From: Tenacibaculum ovolyticum DSM 18103
GTDB taxonomy: Bacteria; Bacteroidota; Bacteroidia; Flavobacteriales; Flavobacteriaceae
DNA: 64,000 nt
Direction: 5' to 3'
Assembly: GCF_000430545.1 (NCBI RefSeq)
Contig: NZ_AUMF01000010.1
Coordinates: 62,001 to 126,000, forward strand
A program made the translations under genes and the position numbers. The first letter of the stretch is position 1, and each line of letters starts with the position of its first letter. Shown here in pieces: positions 33,032 to 41,243 of the stretch. The notes under the pieces are model-generated. The model ran no database searches. It was not told the DNA's origin and saw only the letters and a list, made by a program, of their open reading frames with translations.

Positions 33032-34165
33032 CTAGTCATCACTATTCTTCTCGTGGTACCAACTTCTTTTATTTTTTACAACGATTAATCCTTCTGGATG
33101 GATATATTCTTCTCCTTTAATATCTGAGTATTTAGCCCATCTACTTCCTTTAGAAACAGAACGTTCTCCCTCTGTATTTTGGTTTTTTGTATATACTACA
33201 GATTGCATAGCATCATACTTAGAGGCATCTCTAACAATTTCGTTATAAGCAGTCGCAATATCACTTTTACTTAAGCTAAGTTTTTCTTTTAAAGGGGTTC
33301 CCCAATTTGTTAAACACTTTTCAGCAAGATCTCTAACAATCTTTCCAGGAGCAAATAATTCATCGTTTCCATCTCCTCCATCAATCGCTGCATTTCCTAC
33401 TACAGTAGCGTGTCTTCCTCGAATTGGCAAAACAGTAGCTTTAATCATTTTATCAAGCTCAGGAATTACAGGTGCAAATCCAATACTTCTTTCATCATGT
33501 GCATATACAGCAAAATATTCTTTCACATTAGCTGCAAGCTTAATACGATCATCTCTAAATTGACCTGAACCAGGAACAGGATCTACCGCAAAAATGTTTA
33601 CAGGTATTTTTTTTAAAGAAGGGTCTTTTGCCATAGCATTAGCTAACATATGGCAGGTAACACCACCTCGGCTCCATCCAATAATATTTACAACTGACGG
33701 AAGTTTTCCGTTTCTAAAGATTTCAGCTTTTTTTGCTTGCAATTCTTGAGGGGTTGTTTTACGATTTGGATATTCATAAATATTTCGTATCCAACCAATA
33801 TTTTTTGCATCTGGAACTTCTACTTCAGATTTTTTTAGAATTTCGTATTCTTCTTTTGTCATATTTTTTCGACTCCATTCATACTTTCCTTTAATTACTG
33901 CAACGGCATGTGCTACATTTTCTTCCCATCCTGCACCAAAAGCTTTTCCTCTAAAATCAGCATAATTACCTGGTTGAGTCCATTTTTCGTCCTCTAGAAG
34001 ATTTCCACTACCTGGACCATCTACAACAATCCAATCTACGAACTCCTTTCCTTCATGATTTGTTGCTAGTTTGGAAATAAGTTCTCCTGCATGGTAATTT
34101 TTGTTATAATTTGCATCCCAGTTGTTTGAGCCTGTTCCGCAAAAAAATATAGTAAATACTGACAT
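33032..34165 (-). CDS. Alpha/beta hydrolase with GWSRG nucleophile elbow (DUF2235/Tle-like)
   Basis: 377 aa. Opens with VFTIFFCGTGSN, the FFDGTGN-like strand of DUF2235 / type VI lipase effectors. The nucleophile elbow IIGWSRGGVTCHMLANAMA fits GxSxG. A later VDPVPGSGQF supplies the strand with the catalytic Asp region, and GRHATVVGNAAIDGGDGND a likely His. No signal peptide. Such proteins are phospholipases delivered by secretion systems, or lipid-active enzymes; which applies is unknown. It is unlike the GDSL hydrolase in the same cluster, so the cluster holds two lipase folds. Confidence 0.75.
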   Translation of the reverse strand: MSVFTIFFCGTGSNNWDANYNKNYHAGELISKLATNHEGKEFVDWIVVDGPGSGNLLEDEKWTQPGNYADFRGKAFGAGWEENVAHAVAVIKGKYEWSRKNMTKEEYEILKKSEVEVPDAKNIGWIRNIYEYPNRKTTPQELQAKKAEIFRNGKLPSVVNIIGWSRGGVTCHMLANAMAKDPSLKKIPVNIFAVDPVPGSGQFRDDRIKLAANVKEYFAVYAHDERSIGFAPVIPELDKMIKATVLPIRGRHATVVGNAAIDGGDGNDELFAPGKIVRDLAEKCLTNWGTPLKEKLSLSKSDIATAYNEIVRDASKYDAMQSVVYTKNQNTEGERSVSKGSRWAKYSDIKGEEYIHPEGLIVVKNKRSWYHEKNSDD

Positions 34166-34475
34166 AATTTTTTAACTTTAATTGTTTCGCTTACTCTATA
34201 CCTGTTTTCAGCTTCCCAGTTATAAATGTGTTTTTTAATACTAATTTTGACGACTGATACCTTGTTGATAGCGAGTCTGTATTTGTTTCTTACTTTATTT
34301 AGATTTATTGTTTTTCAGACCTGAAATTTTTAATAAGTTGACACAGTTGTAATTACCATTTGTATTGTTAAAAGGTAGCATAAACCAAAACGCTGTTTTA
34401 TTATTGAAATCAATATGTATAGAACTATCTAACCAAACCTTTAGAAACTATTTAGATTAATAGTTAAAACTTTAC
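34166..34475. other. Intergenic stretch of 310 bases inside the cluster
   Basis: Minus strand 34447-34295 is open without an ATG start and reads VWLDSSIHIDFNNKTAFWFM followed by about 30 residues to a stop, possibly a gene fragment. Otherwise no ORF or strong hairpin. Confidence 0.35.
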
Positions 34476-35477
34476 TTACATAAAATAAAGAACTACAAGA
34501 ACTATAATAGCGGTAATAAAAACTAACGGAAACCCGAGTTTAAAATAAATCAATAGCTTTTTTTTCTTTACAGTTTTTCGGTATACGAGTAATATAATTG
34601 AGCTGGTAATAGATATATAACTAAGAATAATAACAGATTCTAAGAATGTATTATATGGTAGTTTAGGTAAAAGAGAATTAGAGAAAAAATTAAATGCTAC
34701 CACGGTTAAAAGTAAGGTGAATCCTATATTTAATTGATCTGTATAGGATTTAATCCAAAAAATAACCCAAGAAGAAAAAACTATTAAAAACAGGGGAAAA
34801 AGAACTTGCCATAAATAATAGCCTGCTTTTCTTTTAAATTTAATTACAAAAGATGCCCTCGAGTACATATCTTCTTTGTTGTTTGTACCTTCAAAAAAGC
34901 CTCCCTTATATTTCATAACCTTTATTTTTGCGTACTGATCTTTAATTTTCCACTCAGGATCGATACCACTAAAAGACTTGTCGTAAAATAAGTCAGGATT
35001 AATAAAAATAAGCTCGTCTTTTTTATACAAAAAGGATTCGAAATTTATTTCAAAAAACTGTGTGTCAAAAGGAAACGTAATTAAATTCATCTTAGAATGA
35101 AAATGACAATTAAAACGTTTTCTAGATACTACGAATCCATCTTCGCGAATTGTTAAAACTTTATTATCGATAATAACATTATCTAGTTTATTCATGAATT
35201 CTATACCAGGCATCCAAAAAAAATGTTTTTTTAGCTCTTCAATTTGATTATCATAATATATGGCACTACCATTTATAAAATTAATGTCTTTAATATCAGC
35301 TTTTCTAGCTTTCCATTTTAGAATTAAATATCCATCAACTTGAAAAGTCGAATTGATAGTCTCTATATCATATATTTTATTTACATAAAGTTCAATCGTT
35401 ACTTGTTTTGATTGAGCAAGTAATAAGTTTAAAAAAAAGAAATAAAAACCAATAAAAAATACATTTCTAATTTTCAT
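34476..35477 (-). CDS. Pentameric ligand-gated ion channel (Cys-loop/GLIC-ELIC family)
   Basis: 333 aa, full length. Signal peptide 1-21 (FFFLNLLLAQS). The extracellular beta-sandwich (about 22-215) has the loop A-type WMPG (88-91) and the family signature FPFD at 135-138 in place of the eukaryotic Cys-loop, with no disulfide pair. Four TM helices: M1 220-242, M2 249-270, M3 279-300, M4 312-332. M2 (LNIGFTLLLTVVAFNFFSNSLLP) lines the pore and is followed by the usual M2-M3 Pro. Bacterial members respond to protons, amines or unknown ligands. Its place in a hydrolase cluster is unusual. Confidence 0.9.
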   Translation of the reverse strand: MKIRNVFFIGFYFFFLNLLLAQSKQVTIELYVNKIYDIETINSTFQVDGYLILKWKARKADIKDINFINGSAIYYDNQIEELKKHFFWMPGIEFMNKLDNVIIDNKVLTIREDGFVVSRKRFNCHFHSKMNLITFPFDTQFFEINFESFLYKKDELIFINPDLFYDKSFSGIDPEWKIKDQYAKIKVMKYKGGFFEGTNNKEDMYSRASFVIKFKRKAGYYLWQVLFPLFLIVFSSWVIFWIKSYTDQLNIGFTLLLTVVAFNFFSNSLLPKLPYNTFLESVIILSYISITSSIILLVYRKTVKKKKLLIYFKLGFPLVFITAIIVLVVLYFM

Positions 35478-35669
35478 ACTATTTAGTTAGGTTTAATATT
35501 GTTGATTTTTTAGGTAGGTAAATACACTTAGTTTAAATAAGCCTACTATGAGTTTGTTGCTAAGTTTATAGCTCAAATAATTAAAGTAGGAGGTAGGTGT
35601 ATTTTAGTTAAAACTACTAATTGGGTGATGGTATTAAATTGTCAACCCTAAATTATAATGATTGCAATT

Positions 35670-36431
35670 TTAAATAGGTTGTAATACATAACCAAGTATC
35701 AGCGTTTTATTATCGTTTTGATGCATTAAAATTACTTGGTTAATTAGAAACTTTTTTTCTTGGTTCGTTTTATTCTTAGGTGAATTATAAATCTTAGATA
35801 AGATTCCGTATTCAAACCAAGGACGAACAACCTTTAAAATAGAATACTCTACAGTACTATTTTTATGACGAAATAGTTTAGTGTCGGTTTTAATCGAATA
35901 GTTACTTAATAAGGTAATATTAGTTTCTCCAACGAATGTTTCTATTTTATTTAACGATTGGTTGGCAAGTACTTTTTTAATAAGGCTACATTTTAAATTA
36001 ACCTCAAAAGAATTTGTTTTACAATCATAAAGAACTAATTGATTAGAATAAAAATCATCTAGACTTTGAGTTAATGGATAAAATTTAGCCTTATCTTTTT
36101 TATAAATTGTATTAAATATTTTATTAAAAGAATATAACTTATTTAACTGTGTTCTTACAGAATCGGCATTCATCGATTTTGAAGATAAGAATGATAGTGA
36201 GTTAGAATCAATATTAAAAAATACGCGCTCATAAAATAAATGTTCTTTCTCATAATCAGACAGTTCAAGATCAGCGATACGTGATAGAACTTCAGAACAG
36301 ATAGGTGTGTCATTATATATACGGTTGTTTTTAACAATATGATTTGCTTTACAACCGGTACAAAGTAACATACCGTAAATTATTACTACTAGTATATATA
36401 CTTTAGCATTTAAACGTTTTAAGAGGTGCAT
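35670..36431 (-). CDS. Unknown lipoprotein
   Basis: 253 aa. Signal VYILVVIIYGMLLCTGCKAN with lipid Cys at about residue 27. The body is helical in the first half (VLSRIADLELSDYEKEHLFY) and beta-rich after residue 120 (VLYDCKTNSFEVNLKCSLIK, ETNITLLSNYSIKTD). Not recognised. Its start lies 13 bp after the stop of the 4-TM protein gene, so the two are one transcriptional unit. Confidence 0.65.
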   Translation of the reverse strand: MHLLKRLNAKVYILVVIIYGMLLCTGCKANHIVKNNRIYNDTPICSEVLSRIADLELSDYEKEHLFYERVFFNIDSNSLSFLSSKSMNADSVRTQLNKLYSFNKIFNTIYKKDKAKFYPLTQSLDDFYSNQLVLYDCKTNSFEVNLKCSLIKKVLANQSLNKIETFVGETNITLLSNYSIKTDTKLFRHKNSTVEYSILKVVRPWFEYGILSKIYNSPKNKTNQEKKFLINQVILMHQNDNKTLILGYVLQPI

Positions 36432-36444
36432 ATAACGGTATATT

Positions 36445-37167
36445 CTATTGTTTTTGGGTATCTTTATTTTTCTCTTTATACTGATCTTCCTGTATATCTG
36501 ACCCTGTAATTAAAATACCTAATGATGAGGTAATTCGCTCGATAACACTATAAAGTATTCCAGAAATCATGCCTCCAAAAAAGGCAAAAAGAAACTTTCC
36601 AAAATATATTTTAGAGGTTTGAATTTCTGGAATATTAATATATAGAATTTCAGAAAGTATAAATCCAGAAAATATTCCTTCAATTAAATACTCCACTCTA
36701 AAAAACTTTATTTTTTCACTAATTAAAGAATGTAACAATCTAAAAGATGTACCTAAACCAGCAATAACAATAGAAAACATTAAGTTATAAAGTAGCATAT
36801 AACCAGAACTATCTAAAATAGTTACTTGGCTACTTTTTTCATTAATACTATCTAAAACAGCTAAAGAAACAAATAAAACTAAAAATATAGCAGCAATTAT
36901 AGAAGCTTTGGTGGTTTCTTCTGTTTTAAATAAACCATTAACATTACCAAAAATAGATTTCCTATTACTAGCAACGATGGCTTCTAATTTTCCTTTTATA
37001 AAAATTAATTTATTTAAAGGAAATGATTCTCCTACATTTAAAGCTTGAACATCTTCTACTATTTCATTAGGTAGTTCAACACTTTTAATTTTTATTGCTC
37101 TAGAAAATATACGGTTAATACGCTTTATTAAAAAGTTTCTATATCTTTTATTTGTATCTATTGACAT
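36445..37167 (-). CDS. Four-TM membrane protein of unknown function
   Basis: 240 aa. A basic N-terminal region of about 80 residues (NKRYRNFLIKRINRIFSRAI) is followed by four helices: ASIIAAIFLVLFVSLAVL, MLLYNLMFSIVIAGLGTSFRLL, GIFSGFILSEILYI and FGKFLFAFFGGMISGILYSV. The short C-terminal tail is acidic and Gln-rich. No family recognised. It is co-transcribed with the lipoprotein and may form an envelope complex with it. Confidence 0.65.
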   Translation of the reverse strand: MSIDTNKRYRNFLIKRINRIFSRAIKIKSVELPNEIVEDVQALNVGESFPLNKLIFIKGKLEAIVASNRKSIFGNVNGLFKTEETTKASIIAAIFLVLFVSLAVLDSINEKSSQVTILDSSGYMLLYNLMFSIVIAGLGTSFRLLHSLISEKIKFFRVEYLIEGIFSGFILSEILYINIPEIQTSKIYFGKFLFAFFGGMISGILYSVIERITSSLGILITGSDIQEDQYKEKNKDTQKQ

Positions 37168-37293
37168 TTATTAATAGCTTTTATAGTATTTCTTATAATG
37201 ACTTATTCGAAAACCTAAAGCAATACTGTGCATATAGTTTTAGAATTTTTAGTCAAATGATTATTGCATTCTTTAATTGGTGAAAAATAATAT

Positions 37294-38754
37294 TTATGTA
37301 AAATCAGAAATATCAGGATTCGTATTAGGAATAGGAGGATTTTTTTCACACACAAATCCAATTAACTGCATTCCTTTAATTTCGATTGCACCTTCACTAA
37401 TATTCATTTTTAACTTGCTGTCAGATTCTTCTCTACCATAATTTGCTGATATAGATATTGGACCAAATCCTCCTTGGGTTTTGGTATCTAACTTGCTAGA
37501 ACTTTCTTTTACTGCCTTGGCAAGAGAAGAAGATTCTATGGTAACATCTTTAATAAAAACAGCTGATCTTGAAAGAAAAGGAAATTGACCTTTAGGTGGT
37601 GTTTGCCCATCTGAAAATAATGTTACTGGTGAGTTATTAGAAAATTTCCAACCAGAACTTCTAAGGAATTCAGATGAAAACCAAGGCCTAGAAATTGGCG
37701 CCTGAGCTAGTGAAAATGTAATTTTAAATTTTTCTTCTTTAAGATCTAATGAAGAATTTTCAGAAGAGTAATTAGTTTCGTTTGACCCTGAATAAAACCC
37801 CCAACGTGCTTTTACTCCAACTTCTAAAGACTGTGAAACTTTATTTTCATGTTTATCTACCTCTTCTTTATTATAGGTGAATTTTGTCCAGTTATTTTCA
37901 GTAAGAAAAGTAGCAGGGTACAAGGTTGTTTGATAAAAATCGGTTCCAGAGGTAGGATTGGTTATTCTTGCACTTTCAAATTTGGTTAATAAATCTTTTT
38001 TATAAACCTCTAAATTTCGTCGTGTTATAGAATCAATTGTAGCAACAATTTGTTGGTATTCATTTTTAAATCCTTGAGATACCCAAGCATCATAAGCAGC
38101 TCCCATTTTTTGACGAAGAACTTTACCATTTAAAGCAAATTCTTGTACAGCCCTAGCATCATTACTATTTAAAGCATCTAATTTTAATGCGTTAAAAGCA
38201 ATTAAGGCATCTCTGTAAACACTTTCGTATTCTAAGTACGCTTTTTTTAATTTACCATCAACAACTTTTGTCTTTTTCTCGCCAGTAATTATATCTTCAT
38301 ATTCAACTGTTTCAGAAAGTAGTTTTCTAAATCTATTTATTTTACTCTGTTGATCTTCTGTTAACTCTTCATGTGCAACTTCAGAAAATCTTAAAAAGAT
38401 ATCATAAATATCATTAATACTTTCACTTTTAGGTGAGTATATTAATTGAGTTTTTGCGTCGTCTATAAATTTACCAGCAGTAGGAATAGCATTTACTAAG
38501 TTAGAGAAGTTTTCAGCAGCAATATATCGCTCTCTAACGATATCGGCTTTTTCTCTTCCTTCTCGGTTTCCTAATCCTTGTTGACTTCCAAACCCATAAA
38601 GATTAAAGTCTAGATCTTCAAAAGAAAAAGGTATTCCTGGCATAACCCAAGAGACTGCAAAATCATCTGAAGATAATTGATCTGTTCCTGCCGTTATGGT
38701 ATTAAAAATTTTTGATAATAAAGATTGAACGACTTGTTCTGGTTTATAATCCAT
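37294..38754 (-). CDS. 486-aa protein of unknown function
   Basis: No signal peptide and no TM. The first 250 residues are helical with long amphipathic runs (ESINDIYDIFLRFSEVAHEE, QQIVATIDSITRRNLEVYKK). Residues 290-470 are beta-rich with aromatic motifs: ISRPWFSSEFLRSSGWKF, QFPFLSRSAVFIKDVTIES and GGFGPISISANYGRE. A long helical domain followed by amphipathic Ser/Thr-rich strands is a layout seen in some pore-forming or membrane-binding toxins, but I cannot assign it. It is second in the cluster, 126 bp after the GDSL hydrolase gene. Confidence 0.65.
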   Translation of the reverse strand: MDYKPEQVVQSLLSKIFNTITAGTDQLSSDDFAVSWVMPGIPFSFEDLDFNLYGFGSQQGLGNREGREKADIVRERYIAAENFSNLVNAIPTAGKFIDDAKTQLIYSPKSESINDIYDIFLRFSEVAHEELTEDQQSKINRFRKLLSETVEYEDIITGEKKTKVVDGKLKKAYLEYESVYRDALIAFNALKLDALNSNDARAVQEFALNGKVLRQKMGAAYDAWVSQGFKNEYQQIVATIDSITRRNLEVYKKDLLTKFESARITNPTSGTDFYQTTLYPATFLTENNWTKFTYNKEEVDKHENKVSQSLEVGVKARWGFYSGSNETNYSSENSSLDLKEEKFKITFSLAQAPISRPWFSSEFLRSSGWKFSNNSPVTLFSDGQTPPKGQFPFLSRSAVFIKDVTIESSSLAKAVKESSSKLDTKTQGGFGPISISANYGREESDSKLKMNISEGAIEIKGMQLIGFVCEKNPPIPNTNPDISDFT

Positions 38755-38880
38755 AGTAGTTATTTTTATTTATTGGTTAAATAATTTTGAATTTTGTTTT
38801 ACTAAGACACATTATAAAAACTTGTATTTAAGAATTTAAAGTGCTACTAATTTTGGTATGTATTTATTAAGAAAAGTGTT

Positions 38881-40401
38881 CTAAACACTAAGAATTGATT
38901 CTTCAGTAAAAGAAGTTTCTGCTACACCATGTTCAAACGCATTTGAAATAAATGATTCACCTAAAGAAAGATTAGGGAATTTTTTAGCAAACTCAACAGC
39001 AATTAATGTAGCAAGAAGTTTGTATGCAGCTTCTGTAGGATGTGCTTTATCTGATGTTGCAAAAAAGCCAAATTTTTGAGCAATAACTAACGTTAATAAT
39101 TCTTTAAATGAACTATTTTTATTTACCCTTGTTAATACATCAGATAAAGTATTATATAGTGCTACATCTCTATTGTATAAATCACTAGTTAAAGACGTTA
39201 GTAAGTTTTTTGAAGAAATTTGATCAATTACAGTTTGAATTTTATGAATATCATCAGCATGTTTATTCTTTTGTGTCGAGTAATATTTAATAGCAAATTC
39301 TACACGATTTATAAATAATCCTGATGTTAAAAGAATTAACTTTAATGCTTTTGTAAACTTCTTATTTGTCTTTTTAATTTTAGGTAAAAGATCTAATAAC
39401 ATTTTTGAAACATCTTTATGTAAAACGATTTCATTATCCGTTTTTAAAGCTGATTTTATCTGGTTATTAATAGCATCTATAAATTCTTTTAATAGGGTAG
39501 CTTCTTTTTCTTTTGATAAATCTATTGAATTTAAAAAATCTCTTAAAGCTTTTGATAATGATACAGGTTCATGAGAATCAGAATAATACTGAACAGGAAC
39601 TCCAGCTGCTTGATCTATTTTAATAACATCTAAACTATATAAGTTTTGTTTTAAAAAGGTGAATGCATCAAGTACCGTAAATCTACTATCATTTTTTGTT
39701 TGAAAAGCATCTTTAAGAAGGCTGTTAAACTCTATTGTTGCGTTGCGTAAGCTTACAACTTCTTCAGATTTTGGATTTTCGATATACCTTACTGCACCTG
39801 AAGGATCAGGATTGTTAACAATTATAAAAGAGTTTTCGCTAGCGCTATTATGAGCTTTAGTAATTTCGTCAACCTCATGACATAATGCAGTTAAACGTTG
39901 TACCGTTTCTTGCATTAACTCAATACCTTTTTTGTTTGTTACAATATCATTTAAACCAAACCAAACTACAAATAAGTTGTTATTCGGTTTATCATTTTCT
40001 GTTTTTTCTAAATCTTTTTTATAATCGTTAACTTGTTCTTCAAAAGTTGTAAGAGCAAATTTGTGTACTAAACCTTTTGGAGTATCAGCAACAGCTCCAC
40101 CAGTAGCATAATTACAATACGATAAACTATTGTTTTTTGAACCTGTTCTAGAGTTTTTTAAAGATAAATGATTAGATGTAAGTTCATTTGTTTGTTCAGG
40201 AGAAAGCCCGTCAACTAAACTATTACCACCTGACCATTCCCATATAAAATCTGTCCAGTTTTTGTTGTCACTAAACCTTTTAATCTTGTTTACTCTTACT
40301 TCACCAATTAATCGACCAAGAATACCAGTTGCTGTATTTGCTTTTACACCAATATCAGAAAGACTATCTCCGAAAATAACGATTCTTTCTACTTTTTTCA
40401 T
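38881..40401 (-). CDS. SGNH/GDSL hydrolase with helical insertion
   Basis: 506 aa. SGNH blocks: I, IVIFGDSLSDIG (nucleophile Ser13); II, NYATGGAV (Gly); III, VVWFGLNDI (Asn); V, TSDKAHPTEAAYKLLA (Asp-x-x-His). About 160 helical residues (280-430) are inserted between blocks III and V, which makes it longer than typical 250-400-aa lipases of the thermolabile-hemolysin/plant GDSL type. No signal peptide. Likely an esterase or phospholipase. It is the first gene of the cluster and is preceded by three tandem CRP/FNR-like sites. Confidence 0.87.
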   Translation of the reverse strand: MKKVERIVIFGDSLSDIGVKANTATGILGRLIGEVRVNKIKRFSDNKNWTDFIWEWSGGNSLVDGLSPEQTNELTSNHLSLKNSRTGSKNNSLSYCNYATGGAVADTPKGLVHKFALTTFEEQVNDYKKDLEKTENDKPNNNLFVVWFGLNDIVTNKKGIELMQETVQRLTALCHEVDEITKAHNSASENSFIIVNNPDPSGAVRYIENPKSEEVVSLRNATIEFNSLLKDAFQTKNDSRFTVLDAFTFLKQNLYSLDVIKIDQAAGVPVQYYSDSHEPVSLSKALRDFLNSIDLSKEKEATLLKEFIDAINNQIKSALKTDNEIVLHKDVSKMLLDLLPKIKKTNKKFTKALKLILLTSGLFINRVEFAIKYYSTQKNKHADDIHKIQTVIDQISSKNLLTSLTSDLYNRDVALYNTLSDVLTRVNKNSSFKELLTLVIAQKFGFFATSDKAHPTEAAYKLLATLIAVEFAKKFPNLSLGESFISNAFEHGVAETSFTEESILSV

Positions 40402-40433
40402 TTTTATTTATTTTAGAATTATTTATTGTAGCG

Positions 40434-40510
40434 CAAAACTATATGTAATAATGTATTTCAATTTGATGATAATCACAGTTTGACTAATGTCACAATTTGA
40501 CCAAGATCAC
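40434..40510 (-). promoter_or_regulatory. Promoter with three tandem CRP/FNR-like sites
   Basis: -7 box TAGTTTTG at 40441-40434 (minus). Plus-strand sites: TTGAT-GATA-ATCAC (40463-40476), TTGAC-TAAT-GTCAC (40480-40493) and TTGAC-CAAG-ATCAC (40497-40510), 17 bp apart. The nearest is centred 32 bp from the -7 centre. The sites also read as TTTGA-N6-TCACA, close to the CRP consensus. Confidence 0.6.
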
Positions 40511-40599
40511 ATTTTAACTCAACTTGCATTTAACCTTTTTGCAAAGGAGCTAATTTGTTATATCATTATTATAAACAAAGATTTGCGTTTTATTTTTTT
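40511..40599. other. Short intergenic sequence
   Basis: Between the operator array and the nitroreductase pseudogene; no feature seen. Confidence 0.4.
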
Positions 40600-41105
40600 A
40601 CTTAAAAATTATTATTTCGTTTAATGGTTTACGATTTTTTGTTATAGATTTATTCACACTGTAACCGAATATTACGATATATAATAACCTCAATTTTTAG
40701 GCATTAATTTTTAAACCTTCTTTTAATTTTTTTCAATTTTGTGTTGCTTGAATCCTTATAACTAGACATGATTTTATACCAATTATAGCGGTAAATATCA
40801 TCATGTTAGTTAAAGAAAGGTAACATTGTTTTGTAGCAGAATGAAAGCGTTTTTCTATTACCTGTTAAATCAAAACCTGATTTTTGGAAAATTATCAAAC
40901 ATTTTATTTTTCTTTCTACTACATTTTAGGAAATTCTTATAAACTCTTTAATACATCGACTATCATAACTTTATTAATGGATTTTTTGATTGTTAAACCC
41001 AAAATAAAATTGAGAACGTTAGTTGAAATAGTTTTTCGGTATCAAATAGTCTGTAAGCGTGTCTTTAATGAAAAGATTCTAATACTTATCTTCATATATC
41101 AATTA
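40600..41105 (-). pseudogene. Decayed nitroreductase gene, relative of 45431-46090
   Basis: Aligned by eye to the intact nitroreductase gene, several blocks survive on the same strand: TTATTATTTCGTTTAA near its 3' end, CTTGAATCCTT...ATACCAAT, GTTAAATCAAAA.CTGATTTTTG, and TTTTCGGTATCAAATAGTCT...AAGCGTGTCT near its 5' end. The frame is broken in many places and parts are lost. An AraC-type operator copy lies just beyond its 5' end (41158-41186), as in the intact pair. Confidence 0.65.
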
Positions 41106-41157
41106 TTATAGCTTTTAATTATGCTGCAAAGATATGCTGCATGAAAAGCAATTAAAT

Positions 41158-41186
41158 TGTATAAATACATTACATATTTGTATAAT
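41158..41186 (+). promoter_or_regulatory. Relic of the AraC-type operator
   Basis: TGTATAAATACAT followed by TACATATTTGTATA matches the first 28 bases of the operator/promoter at 46145-46178 with about two changes, but here no araC gene follows. It shows that the nitroreductase pseudogene once had the same divergent promoter. Confidence 0.6.
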
Positions 41187-41243
41187 TATGCTAATTGTAG
41201 CAAAGTGTTTTTATACTACGAAATATTTAAATGTTTTTGAATT

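Noticed and set aside
34295..34447. 50-codon open stretch between the channel and hydrolase genes
   Set aside because: No start codon and no recognised family; noted only as a possible fragment.
41184..41240. A gene driven by the operator relic at 41158
   Set aside because: No open frame follows before the OYE gene's stop; the downstream gene is gone.
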